NCBI RefSeq assembly: GCF_000472525.1
Contig: NZ_AWZT01000001.1
Coordinates: 502,045 to 566,044 of the forward strand
DNA length: 64,000 nt
From: Paraburkholderia dilworthii
Lineage (GTDB): Bacteria > Pseudomonadota > Gammaproteobacteria > Burkholderiales > Burkholderiaceae
Reading direction: 5' to 3'
The notes beneath the pieces were generated by a model that saw nothing but the letters and a program-made list of their open reading frames with translations, did not search any database and was not told the DNA's origin. Shown here in pieces: positions 8,448 to 16,297 of the stretch. The position numbers were made by a program, and so were the translations under genes. Each line of letters begins with the position of its first letter. Position 1 is the first letter of the stretch.

Positions 8448-8792
8448 ATGAGCAGCACGCTGAACCCCGACGAAGAGCCGCAACAGGTCGTCAAACAAAC
8501 GTCAGGCACGACGGGCGCGTTGGGACCGAGCGATTCGTCCGATAGCGGCAGCGACGTCGCCGGCGCGAAGCGTCACGAGTTCGACGTCGACACCGAGCTC
8601 GACAATCACGCGCTCGAAGCGGGCGAGACGGAGCTCGGCAGCGACACGGACCGCGCGGGCACCGGCGAGCGCGCTGCGGCCGACGGCGATTCGACGCTCG
8701 ACCCCGATCGCGACATCGAACCGGATCGCATCGTGACGCCGCCAACCGCCGACGAGGACGATGGTCTCGACGAGGATCCGAGCGGTCTTTGA
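8448..8792 (+). CDS. Small acidic, probably disordered protein
   Basis: A 114-residue protein very rich in Asp, Glu, Ser, Thr and Gly, with no hydrophobic core, so it is predicted to be intrinsically disordered. The ATG at 8448 has AAGGAG at an ideal distance. I do not recognise the family; similar short acidic proteins occur in Burkholderia stress clusters. Its acidity contrasts with the basic DUF3175 protein and the basic topoisomerase tail nearby. A short AGCGGT/ACCGCT hairpin overlaps its stop codon. Confidence 0.72.
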   Translation: MSSTLNPDEEPQQVVKQTSGTTGALGPSDSSDSGSDVAGAKRHEFDVDTELDNHALEAGETELGSDTDRAGTGERAAADGDSTLDPDRDIEPDRIVTPPTADEDDGLDEDPSGL

Positions 8793-8972
8793 ACCGCTTC
8801 CGCTTCGGCGCGCGCTTACCGCAAAGCCCGCCCGCGCGGGCCGCACGGCAAGGGCGTTGCGGCGATCGTACGCAGCAGGCACATGCCTTGCTGCCGCAAT
8901 CTGGTAATCAATGACGAAGGGACGCTCGCGCACAGCGTGCGCGGCCCAGCAATTGAACGAAGGAGAGAACGC

Positions 8973-9524
8973 ATGGCAAACAGCCTGGAGGGTCTGAAGG
9001 TCGCGGTCCTCGCGGTGGATGGTTTCGAACAGGCGGAACTGGTCGAGCCGAAACGCGCGCTTGCCGAAGCCGGCGCGACCGTACACGTGATTTCAGCGAA
9101 GCCTGGCAAGATTCAGGGCTTCAAGCATGTCGATAAAGGCGACGCGGTCGACGTCGATTCGACTTTCGACAAGGCAAGCGCGGACGACTACGACGCCGTC
9201 GTCCTGCCGGGAGGCGTAGTGAACGGCGACGCGATCCGTCTGTTGCCGCAAGCGCAGGCATTCGTGAAAGCGGCCGACAGCGCGAAGAAGCCGATCGCGG
9301 TGATTTGCCACGGCACGTGGCTGCCCGTATCGGCGGGAATCATCAAGGGTCGCACGGTGACGAGCTGGCCGAGTCTGCAAGACGACATCCGGAATGCGGG
9401 CGGCACATGGGTCGATCAGGAAGTAGTCGAAGACAGCAATCTGATTTCGAGCCGCAAGCCCGACGACATCCCCGCATTCAACAAGGCGTTGATCGGGCAA
9501 TTGTCGAAACGCAAGGCCGCATGA
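8973..9524 (+). CDS. DJ-1/PfpI family protein (type 1 glutamine amidotransferase-like)
   Basis: A 183-residue cytosolic protein of the DJ-1/PfpI superfamily. The nucleophile elbow is Cys112-His113 (VICHGTW), and the upstream acidic residue in GFEQAE (about residue 22) completes the usual site. Family members act as glyoxalase III/deglycase-like enzymes or chaperones and are often stress-induced (YhbO type). The start at 8973 has AAGGAG upstream. It is followed by same-strand genes for DUF4142 and DUF1488 proteins with gaps of under 60 nt, which suggests an operon. Confidence 0.92.
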   Translation: MANSLEGLKVAVLAVDGFEQAELVEPKRALAEAGATVHVISAKPGKIQGFKHVDKGDAVDVDSTFDKASADDYDAVVLPGGVVNGDAIRLLPQAQAFVKAADSAKKPIAVICHGTWLPVSAGIIKGRTVTSWPSLQDDIRNAGGTWVDQEVVEDSNLISSRKPDDIPAFNKALIGQLSKRKAA

Positions 9525-9582
9525 GCGGCGCGAGTGGCGAATGCGTGGCGCCGGCGACTCAGTCAAGCAAGGGAGAAAAAGC

Positions 9583-10149
9583 ATGAAACTACGGTATTCC
9601 CTACAAGCGATCACTGTCGCGCTAGGTCTTTGCGTGGCGTCGCCCGGCGCAGTCTATGCGCAGGCAAGCGACGCCCCCGCGAGCGATGCGCCCGCCGGCG
9701 GCACGAAGCTCTCGCCCGCAGACCAGCAGTTCATTCAGGACGCTTCGAAGTCCGACGCCACTGAAATCGCGGCGAGCAGGATCGCGCTGAAGAATTCGCG
9801 CGATCCGCGTGTGAAGAAATTTGCACAGCAGATGATCGCCGATCACACGAAACTCTCGCGCAGCATGGCGGCGCTCGCGGCGAAGAAGGGACTTGCCACG
9901 ACGCCGTCGGCCGACTCCGCGCTTGTCGGCAAGCTGCAAACGCTCAAAGGTCAGCAGTTCGACGAAGCTTATATGGAGCAGCTCGGGCTCGAGGCGCATC
10001 AGCGCGCGGTCGATCTGTTCCAGCAGGAGAGCCAGAGCGGCACCGACTCGCAACTGAAGGCCGCGGCCGCGCGTGCACTGCCGATCATCAAGCATCATCT
10101 GGAAATGGCGCAGCAGCTCGCCGGCGCAATGAAGGGTTCGTCATCATGA
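9583..10149 (+). CDS. Exported DUF4142 protein
   Basis: A 188-residue protein with an N-terminal signal peptide (hydrophobic stretch at about residues 7-20, cleavage after YAQA). A DUF4142 ferritin-like four-helix region follows (FIQDASKSDATEIAASRIAL, then KKFAQQMIADHTKLS). DUF4142 proteins are periplasmic, of unknown biochemical role, and frequent in stress and envelope regulons. The start at 9583 has GGGAG upstream. Its stop overlaps a possible ATG (10146) of the next gene. Confidence 0.9.
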   Translation: MKLRYSLQAITVALGLCVASPGAVYAQASDAPASDAPAGGTKLSPADQQFIQDASKSDATEIAASRIALKNSRDPRVKKFAQQMIADHTKLSRSMAALAAKKGLATTPSADSALVGKLQTLKGQQFDEAYMEQLGLEAHQRAVDLFQQESQSGTDSQLKAAAARALPIIKHHLEMAQQLAGAMKGSSS

Positions 10150-10187
10150 ACGCAATCCTGCCGCGGCCTGCCTATGAGGATTCCCTT

Positions 10188-10490
10188 ATGCAGATCACTT
10201 TTTCCGACGACAAGCCGACCTTCGACGGCGCGAACCTGATGGTTCGCTTCATGGCGAGCGTGGACGGCGAGCCGGTTGTCTGCGCTATTACGGTGGAGGC
10301 GCTGGAAGATCACTTCGGCGCCGGCTCGCCGCTTGAAAGCGCGTTGATGGAGGCGTTCGACAAGGGCCGCAACCGGATCCGTTCGGTGTGCGCCGAGGCG
10401 CTCGATCAGAACAACGGCGAGGGTGTGGTCTTGCATAGCGGATTGTTCAGAGTGGAAGGCATGGAGCCCGACCGCGGTACGGCGGTCTAG
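10188..10490 (+). CDS. DUF1488 family protein
   Basis: A 100-residue soluble protein starting MQITFSDDKPTFDG, matching the DUF1488 family (small alpha/beta proteins of unknown function, E. coli YciI-sized). The ATG at 10188 has GAGGA 7 nt upstream. An earlier in-frame ATG at 10146 overlaps the previous stop as ATGA, so translational coupling with a 114-residue product is also possible. It belongs to the same-strand run from 8973. Confidence 0.82.
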   Translation: MQITFSDDKPTFDGANLMVRFMASVDGEPVVCAITVEALEDHFGAGSPLESALMEAFDKGRNRIRSVCAEALDQNNGEGVVLHSGLFRVEGMEPDRGTAV

Positions 10491-10568
10491 CGCCTTCGCT
10501 CTTCTGAAGACGCACCGCGACTCGCGGGCGTCGTCCGTAAAAACGCTCTCACGATGCAAGGAGGCCTC

Positions 10569-11150
10569 ATGTCACTCATCGTCGCAGCACGCTTTACGAC
10601 TTTCCCTGCCGCCGAAGAAGCGGCGCAAAAGCTTTTCAATGCAGGCTTCGTCGAGGAAGACGTCACACTCTTCTTCGTCAATCCGCGCGGCCAGCATGCG
10701 CGCTTTCCAATTGGCGGCGATACGGACACCGATGCCGGTGCGAAGGGCGCGCCCAAAGGCGCCGGTCTCGGCGTGACGATCGGCGCGGTAGCGGGCGCGA
10801 TCATCGGCGTCGGCATTTTCGCGGCATTCTCCGCGCCGCTGCTGGTTTCGGTGATAGCCGCGGGCGTCGGCGCTTATATCGGCTCGCTCGCCGGTGCGAT
10901 GTGGCGCACGCGCGATACCGGTGACGCCGCGCGCCGCACGCCGTTTCACGAAGAGGCGCGTGATTCGGGTGTACTGGTCGCGGTACATGTATCGCCCGAT
11001 AACCAGCTCGAAGCCGCGCGCGTGTTGCGCGAAGCAGGGGGCGTGTCGATCGAACGCGCGACCGGCCGCTGGCAACAGGGCCGCTGGGCCGACTTCGACC
11101 CGCTGAAGAAGCCCGTTCCGCTCAACGAGTACAGCGAAAAGCGCGCGTGA
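10569..11150 (+). CDS. Glycine-zipper membrane protein of unknown function
   Basis: A 193-residue protein. Residues 1-45 form a ferredoxin-like region (FTTFPAAEEAAQKLFNAGF), residues 65-115 a Gly/Ala-rich double hydrophobic segment (glycine zipper, GAVAGAIIGVGIFAAF), and the C-terminal part a second small alpha/beta module (VLVAVHVSPDNQLEAARVL). This matches bacterial proteins that sense or modify membranes under stress, but the function is not established. AAGGAGG precedes the ATG at 10569. A rho-independent terminator follows at 11180. Confidence 0.82.
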   Translation: MSLIVAARFTTFPAAEEAAQKLFNAGFVEEDVTLFFVNPRGQHARFPIGGDTDTDAGAKGAPKGAGLGVTIGAVAGAIIGVGIFAAFSAPLLVSVIAAGVGAYIGSLAGAMWRTRDTGDAARRTPFHEEARDSGVLVAVHVSPDNQLEAARVLREAGGVSIERATGRWQQGRWADFDPLKKPVPLNEYSEKRA

Positions 11151-11179
11151 TGCAGTAGTAGGCGCAGGTAAAGCGGCAA

Positions 11180-11211
11180 GGGCCCGATCTATGTCGGGCC
11201 CGTTCTCTTTT
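11180..11211 (+). terminator. Rho-independent terminator
   Basis: GGGCCCGA pairs with TCGGGCCC around the loop TCTATG, followed by the T-rich tail GTTCTCTTTT. It lies 30 nt after the stop of the glycine-zipper gene and would end the transcript running from the PfpI gene. Confidence 0.88.
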
Positions 11212-11249
11212 GCGGGCATCGAACAGCGCGCCGGGGGCTCGCTACATCG

Positions 11250-11504
11250 TCATACCCAGATACGCGATGCGCCGCGTCGCGGCAGCGGCGCATGCTCTGC
11301 GGAACGTTCATCGCGTGTGGGTTCGCATGAGGCCGGCATCATGCCGTTGGACGAACCTTCGCACGAGGAAGGCGCGGTTTGCACGCTGTCGCGCGTGCTT
11401 GCCGCAATACCCTGATGGGGCATTACGTGTTCGCGAATCTGCAATACGGCGGCCGACGTGACTATCGCGACGGCGGCCAGTAGCTCTGCGCTGCGGGTCT
11501 TCAT
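11250..11504 (-). CDS. Small putative exported protein
   Basis: An 84-residue frame beginning MKTRSAELLAAVAIVTSAAV, which looks like a signal peptide or membrane anchor. A short polar, Ser/Arg-rich remainder with two Cys follows. GGGAG lies 9 nt upstream of the ATG at 11504. No family is recognised. The good ribosome site and signal-like start make it plausible, but the tail has little protein character. Confidence 0.45.
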   Translation of the reverse strand: MKTRSAELLAAVAIVTSAAVLQIREHVMPHQGIAASTRDSVQTAPSSCEGSSNGMMPASCEPTRDERSAEHAPLPRRGASRIWV

Positions 11505-11900
11505 GATGTTGCTCTCCCTGTCGCTATTGCCTGCCCATTCTTTTCAATTCGTCGATACGTCGTGCAGTTTTCAGCTGATGCACTGCATGGCGTTACGCGG
11601 GCAAGCAACAGGAGCAACAGCTATGCCAAGGCCAAAGCCGCGCTGCGCCAAGCGCGCGCGTCACATGAGGACATTCCGCGCCGGGCAACATTTACGCGCG
11701 CCGGCAAGAATCGAGACCTTACAAGCGCCGGATGGGAGGAGCGCGAGCCGAGCGCCGCTCCAGGCACGCGCCATGCGATGTAGTCGACGAACCCCGTTGC
11801 CGTATGCAGGCGATGACAAAGCAGGCGGCAGACGCATCGCGAAGCATGCGTGCCTGCCGGCGACGGATTCCGCGATTAACGAAACCCTTGGAGGTATTGA
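11505..11900. other. Intergenic region of about 396 bp
   Basis: This lies between the divergent small exported protein and the DUF2383-like gene at 11901. Several overlapping short frames exist (for example 11562-11783), but none has a Shine-Dalgarno or recognisable homology. No clear promoter consensus was found. Confidence 0.4.
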
Positions 11901-12350
11901 ATGGCTACGAACGTTGTTTCCGTGCTGAACGATCTCATCGAAACTTCGAAGGATGGTGAAAAGGGCTTTCGCAAGGCAGCCGAAGATGCGCGCGACACGC
12001 AGTTGAAGACGATGTTTCTGACGCGTGCAGAAGATTGCGCGCGCGGCGCACGCGAGTTGCAGGATGTGGTTCAGCGCTTGGGCGGTAAGCCGGAAGCGGG
12101 CGGCAGTGTGAGCGGTGCGCTGCATCGCGGCTGGGTCGATATGAAATCGGCCGTGACCGACCGCAGCGACCATCAGATTCTCGTCGAGGTGGAAAAGGGC
12201 GAGGACGTCGCGAAGAAGAACTATCACGACGCGCTGGAAAAGGAACTGCCCGCCGATGTGCGCGCGATTGTCGAGCGGCAATACCAAGGCGTGCTGCAAA
12301 ACCACGACCGCGTTCGCGATCTGCGCGATCAGTATGCGGCGAAGAGCTAA
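11901..12350 (+). CDS. PA2169-type four-helix-bundle protein (DUF2383)
   Basis: A 149-residue ferritin-like four-helix protein (MATNVVSVLNDLIETSKDG, then LVEVEKGEDVAKKNYHDAL) matching the PA2169/DUF2383 family. Metal-ligand-like Glu and His residues recur in the helices, but enzymatic activity has not been established for the family. TTGGAGG lies before the ATG at 11901. It is transcribed alone and followed by a strong terminator. Confidence 0.88.
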   Translation: MATNVVSVLNDLIETSKDGEKGFRKAAEDARDTQLKTMFLTRAEDCARGARELQDVVQRLGGKPEAGGSVSGALHRGWVDMKSAVTDRSDHQILVEVEKGEDVAKKNYHDALEKELPADVRAIVERQYQGVLQNHDRVRDLRDQYAAKS

Positions 12351-12389
12351 CCGAAAAGCCAGGCGTTAGCCCCGGGCTTCAGGCAGAGA

Positions 12390-12420
12390 GGCCGTCCGCA
12401 CAGATGCGGACGGCCTTGTC
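12390..12420 (+). terminator. Rho-independent terminator
   Basis: GGCCGTCCGCA pairs perfectly with TGCGGACGGCC around a CAGA loop, then TTGTCTTC follows. It lies 40 nt after the stop of the DUF2383-like gene. Confidence 0.85.
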
Positions 12421-12441
12421 TTCGCCGGGCGGATTTGCCCG

Positions 12442-12489
12442 GCGTCTTTGCCAGCGTCTTTGCCAGCGTCTTTGCCAGCGTCTTCGCCC
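12442..12489. repeat. Tandem 12-bp repeat, four copies
   Basis: The unit GCGTCTTTGCCA is repeated exactly three times (12442-12477), and a fourth copy diverges to GCGTCTTCGCCC. It lies between the terminator of the DUF2383-like gene and the convergent end of the BON gene. Such arrays are prone to copy-number change. Confidence 0.85.
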
Positions 12490-12515
12490 GGCGCGAAAGG
12501 CCGGGCTCGACGAAC

Positions 12516-12854
12516 TTATTCGGCGGCGATCTTCAGGCGGTTCTTCACGCTGCTCACACCCTTCACGCCTTGAACGACCTCTGTGGCGGCCGTCTTGTCC
12601 TCGGCGGAAGGCACCGAGCCTGTGAGCCACACCACGCCCTTGCGGGTCTTCACATGGATATGCGTGGACTTCACATTCTTCGCGCCGAGCAGTTCGGCCT
12701 TAACCTTGGTGGTGATGGTGCCGTCGTCGAAATGCTGGCCAATGGTTTCGGACGAAGCCGACGGAGCCGAGGCGCTGGTTTGCGCGGTGGCGTTCAGCGC
12801 GAAAGCAACACAAGCGATGCTGCCGGCAGTCTTCAGGAATTGGATCGTCTTCAT
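12516..12854 (-). CDS. Exported BON domain protein
   Basis: A 112-residue protein with a signal peptide (cleavage near ATAQ, about residue 25) and one BON domain (TTKVKAELLGAKNVKSTHIH, then VVWLTGSVPSAEDK). BON domains bind phospholipid; OsmY-like proteins with this domain are periplasmic and osmotically induced. This one has a single BON domain rather than the two of OsmY. AAGGAG precedes the ATG at 12854. It closes the cluster of stress-type genes. Confidence 0.92.
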   Translation of the reverse strand: MKTIQFLKTAGSIACVAFALNATAQTSASAPSASSETIGQHFDDGTITTKVKAELLGAKNVKSTHIHVKTRKGVVWLTGSVPSAEDKTAATEVVQGVKGVSSVKNRLKIAAE

Positions 12855-13287
12855 GGTTTCTCCTTCGGGTGTTGATGAAAATTGCGGTCTTGTTGCCTGC
12901 GGTCGATCGCGGCGAAAGCCGCCGATGACTCGCGTGGGGTCGTTGCCGCTACGGTTCCGTCAGGGCCCGTTATCGACACCGGCCGGTCCTTCGCAGTCGT
13001 TGCGCGCATTCGCGCCGGATACAAAGAAACTCGTCCGTCCACGTCCTGCCAGAGCGCAAAGTCTGTGCCCGGGTTGGCGTTTTGCGCGCGCTGCCGGTCG
13101 TAACCTGCCGCTCCATGAGGCGTTTTCCGCTGATGAATAGGCGATACAAGCGGCGTCTGAGCACTCTTTGGCCTCGGTGCGGGCGACCCGCAATTTGCCG
13201 GGTCGCTTGTAAAAATGGCCCCGCGCCCCGCCGCAATTGATGGGCCCGGAAAAACAAAGATCAGCAAAAACAGCGTGTTGCAAAAGC
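12855..13287. other. Intergenic region of about 430 bp
   Basis: This is the divergent region between the BON gene and the sigma-54 gene. No protein-like frame with a ribosome binding site was found. Its right end runs into a sigma-54 promoter match at 13288. Confidence 0.5.
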
Positions 13288-13303
13288 TGGTACAGGTGTT
13301 GCT
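13288..13303 (+). promoter_or_regulatory. Sigma-54 (-24/-12) promoter upstream of the sigma-54 gene
   Basis: TGGTACAGGTGTTGCT fits the sigma-54 consensus TGGCAC-N5-TTGCW with one change and exact GG-N10-GC spacing. The expected start point near 13314 leaves a leader of about 38 nt to the ATG at 13352. It suggests that this rpoN copy is itself transcribed by sigma-54 holoenzyme and needs an enhancer-binding activator. Confidence 0.65.
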
Positions 13304-13351
13304 CTATTGAGGTCACTCTCTACTTTCAGTTTTCAACCGGACCTCAACACG

Positions 13352-14833
13352 ATGCCTTCAATTGAACTTCGCACAAGGCAGTCTCTTGCACTTACGCCGC
13401 GTCTGCAGCAGTCGGTGCGTCTTTTGCAGCTATCGTCTCTGGAGTTCCAGCAGGAATTGCGAACGGCGCTCGATACGAATCCGTTCCTCGAATACGACTC
13501 GTCGGATACGGAGGACGTCGCGCTCGCAACCGCGACCCCGGGCGAAGAAGCCGGTGCGCTGCCCCCAACCGATGCGGTCGCGGCAGCCGAGCCCGACGCG
13601 TTGCCCGCTGAAGCGGTTACCAGCGAGACGCTCGACAGCGGCGGTCCCGACGATATGCCCGGCGATTTTTCCGGCGACTACAGCAGCCGCAGCTCGGCAC
13701 GCCAGAACGGCGACTCCGACGGCAGCGATCCCGCCGAATGGGCGCGCTCGCAACCGACTTTGCGCGAGCAATTGCACGACGCACTGCGTCTGTATCGCCT
13801 CGACGACCGCGATCGCGCCGTGGCGCGCTTCATCATCGAGGCGCTCGACGACGACGGTTATCTGCGCCAGGATCTCGCGGATCTGGCGGACAGCGTCGAC
13901 CTCGAACCGGAGTTGACGGAAGAAGAATTACTCGTGGCGCTGCGCCTCGTGCAGTCGCTCGATCGGCCCGGCCTCGGCGCGCGTTCGCTGTCCGAGTGCC
14001 TGCTTCTTCAGGTCAATGCGTTGCCCCCGGATACGCCGGGGCGCGATGTCGCGCGGCAGATCGTCGAGCATCATCTGGAGCGGCTCGCGCGCCGCGAGCA
14101 GGCCGAACTGCAAAAGCAGATCGGCTGTACTGCGGAAGAACTGCGGGTGGCCTGTGCACTCGTGCGCAAGCTCGATCCGAAGCCGGGCAATTGCTACGGC
14201 CGCACCGAGGACAACTACGTCGTGCCGGATGTCATCGTGCGTCAGGTGCGCAATAAGTGGGTCGTGACGATCAACCCAGCGGTGCAGCCGCGTGCGCGCA
14301 TCCACCGCATGTATGCCGAGTTGTTTGCGCAGTCGGCGGGGGCAAGCCGTTCTCCGCTCGCGCAGCAACTTCAGGAGGCACGCTGGTTGATCAGGAATGC
14401 GCAGCAGCGCTTCGACACCATTCAACGCGTGGCCGAATGCATCGTCGCGCATCAGAAGGCGTTCTTCCAGTACGGTGAAATTGCGCTCAAGCCGATGGTA
14501 TTGCGCGATGTCGCCGATGAACTGGGTCTGCACGAATCGACTATCTCGCGCGCGACCGGCAACAAATATATGGCCACGCCACGCGGCATTTTCGAGTTCA
14601 AGCATTTCTTCCCGCGCGAGCTCGGCACCGAAAGCGGCGGCACATGTTCCGCTGCCGCAGTGCGGGCGCTGCTCAAAGAGATGATCGCTGCGGAAAATAC
14701 CCGCGATCCGCTTTCCGACGTGACGCTCGCAAAGATGCTCGCCGATCAGGGCGTGCTCGTCGCGCGCCGCACCGTCGCGAAGTATCGTCATCTGATGAAG
14801 GTGCCGCCGGCAGAGTTGCGCCGTCAGGTTTGA
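13352..14833 (+). CDS. rpoN: RNA polymerase sigma-54 factor (stand-alone paralogue)
   Basis: A 493-residue sigma-54 protein. Region I, which binds activators, is the Gln/Leu-rich start (QSLALTPRLQQSVRLLQLSS). An acidic region II spans about residues 45-135. The core-binding and DNA-binding region III follows and ends with the RpoN box ARRTVAKYR, which reads the -24 element. The ATG at 13352 is preferred over an upstream TTG because it begins with the family-typical MPSIELRTRQSLALTP. The usual rpoN neighbours (lptB, hpf, ptsN) are absent, so this is probably a second copy. A terminator follows. Confidence 0.93.
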   Translation: MPSIELRTRQSLALTPRLQQSVRLLQLSSLEFQQELRTALDTNPFLEYDSSDTEDVALATATPGEEAGALPPTDAVAAAEPDALPAEAVTSETLDSGGPDDMPGDFSGDYSSRSSARQNGDSDGSDPAEWARSQPTLREQLHDALRLYRLDDRDRAVARFIIEALDDDGYLRQDLADLADSVDLEPELTEEELLVALRLVQSLDRPGLGARSLSECLLLQVNALPPDTPGRDVARQIVEHHLERLARREQAELQKQIGCTAEELRVACALVRKLDPKPGNCYGRTEDNYVVPDVIVRQVRNKWVVTINPAVQPRARIHRMYAELFAQSAGASRSPLAQQLQEARWLIRNAQQRFDTIQRVAECIVAHQKAFFQYGEIALKPMVLRDVADELGLHESTISRATGNKYMATPRGIFEFKHFFPRELGTESGGTCSAAAVRALLKEMIAAENTRDPLSDVTLAKMLADQGVLVARRTVAKYRHLMKVPPAELRRQV

Positions 14834-14869
14834 ATTTGCCGAGCCCCCTGCAAGCAGGGTTCAGTTTAG

Positions 14870-14907
14870 AGCGCCACGCGAGGCTGTCTGCTCACGTGGC
14901 GCTTTTT
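14870..14907 (+). terminator. Rho-independent terminator after rpoN
   Basis: AGCGCCACG pairs with CGTGGCGCT across a 16-nt loop, followed by TTTT. It lies 37 nt after the rpoN stop, separating it from the aminotransferase gene. Confidence 0.8.
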
Positions 14908-14972
14908 CGTATCTGGACGTTTCGCGCACGCCCCATTACATTGGCGGGTCGAATCAGGAACGGGTGAGTGCG

Positions 14973-16151
14973 ATGAAGTATTCGAGTCGGGTAGAAGGGT
15001 TGCAGGGCAGGCGCACGTCGGCGTGGGAAATCCATCGCGTGGCGCAGCAAGCCGCCGCGCGGGGCGAGGACGTCATCGTGCTGAGCGTAGGAGACCCCGA
15101 CTTCGCGACGCCCGCGCCGATTGTCGAGCGTGCCATTGAGGCGTTGCGCGACGGCGATACGCATTACAGCGCGGTGTCCGGTCGCGATCCGCTGCGTGCG
15201 GCGATCGCTGAAGAACAGGCGCGCATGAGCGCTTGCGCGGTCAGCGCGGCGAACGTGATCCTCACGGCGGGCGCGCAAAACGGCGTGTTCGCCACGTCGC
15301 TTTGTCTGCTCGAAGCAGGCGACGAAGTTATCGTTCCCGAGCCGATGTATCTCACCTACGAAGCTTGCGTGCGCGCCGCGGGTGCGACGCTCGTGCCGGT
15401 GCCGGTCGACCCCGCGCGTGCATTCCACCTCGACTGCGATGCGCTCGAACGCGCGGTTACGCCGCGCACGAAAGCGGTTTTCTTCGCCACGCCGTGTAAC
15501 CCGACCGGTGTCGTGATGCCGCGCGCGGACCTCGAACGGATCGCGCGGCTCGCATGCGAGCACGATCTCTGGGTGCTGTCCGACGAGGTCTACGCCGATC
15601 TCACGTTCGAGCGCGAACACGTGAGCATCATGTCGTTGCCCGAGATGGCGGAGCGCACGGTGACGCTCGGCAGCCTGTCCAAGTCGCACGCGATGGCGGG
15701 CTGGCGCGTCGGCTGGGCAATCGGGCCCGCGCAACTCATAGAACACATGGGACGGCTCGCGCTCGCCATGCTGTACGGCTTGCCGGGCTTCATCCAGCAG
15801 GCCGCCTTGACGGCGTTGCACGACAAGGCGCGAATCGTCGCCGGGATGCGCGATATCTACCGGCGCCGCCGCGACGTCGTGTTCGAGCATTTGAGCCGTA
15901 TTCCGCGATTGCGCTGTCTGCTGCCCGAAGCCGGCATGTTCATGATGGTCGACGTGAGCGGCACCGGCCTCGATACGATGGACTTCACCTGGCAGCTGTT
16001 TCGCGCGCAAGGGGTGTCGGTGCTCGACGCGAGCGCTTTTGGCGAGACCGCGAACGGTTTCGTGCGGTTGGGCTTTGTCGTCGACGAAGCGCGTCTTGCG
16101 ACCGCGTGCGAACGGATTGCGGCGTTCGTGGCGGCGTTGCCGTCGCGGTGA
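14973..16151 (+). CDS. PLP-dependent aminotransferase, class I/II
   Basis: A 392-residue fold-type I aminotransferase. The PLP-binding Lys237 is in SLSKSHAMAGWRVGW, with Asn176 in CNPTG and Asp204 in SDEVYADL. The sequence resembles the aspartate/aromatic-type Igamma branch. The amino acid substrate cannot be assigned. The start is ambiguous: an ATG at 14973 or a GTG at 14964 that is closer to an AGGA. It stands between rpoN and the lactate-utilisation regulator without obvious linkage to either. Confidence 0.88.
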   Translation: MKYSSRVEGLQGRRTSAWEIHRVAQQAAARGEDVIVLSVGDPDFATPAPIVERAIEALRDGDTHYSAVSGRDPLRAAIAEEQARMSACAVSAANVILTAGAQNGVFATSLCLLEAGDEVIVPEPMYLTYEACVRAAGATLVPVPVDPARAFHLDCDALERAVTPRTKAVFFATPCNPTGVVMPRADLERIARLACEHDLWVLSDEVYADLTFEREHVSIMSLPEMAERTVTLGSLSKSHAMAGWRVGWAIGPAQLIEHMGRLALAMLYGLPGFIQQAALTALHDKARIVAGMRDIYRRRRDVVFEHLSRIPRLRCLLPEAGMFMMVDVSGTGLDTMDFTWQLFRAQGVSVLDASAFGETANGFVRLGFVVDEARLATACERIAAFVAALPSR

Positions 16152-16184
16152 GACTCGTGAACGTGTGCGTGCTCGCAGCGCTAA

Positions 16185-16212
16185 TTTGATGCGAACCGCT
16201 CGACGGTATAAT
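16185..16212 (+). promoter_or_regulatory. Possible sigma-70 promoter of the FadR-type regulator
   Basis: A consensus -10 TATAAT is at 16207-16212, with TTTGAT or TTGATG 15-16 nt upstream as a weak -35. It lies about 85 nt before the regulator start at 16298. Confidence 0.45.
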
Positions 16213-16297
16213 TCATTCGCCTCTCGCGCGCCGCTAACTGTCGCTAAATCGTCGCTAATCAACCCTCCGGAACACACGGCTTTGCCGGCCGCAGCCC

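Noticed and set aside
11562..11783. Plus-strand frame of 73 codons
   Set aside because: It has a GTG start with no Shine-Dalgarno and competes with other equally open frames.
12442..12489. Possible CRISPR-like repeats
   Set aside because: The copies are contiguous 12-mers without spacers, and no cas gene is near, so this is a simple tandem repeat.
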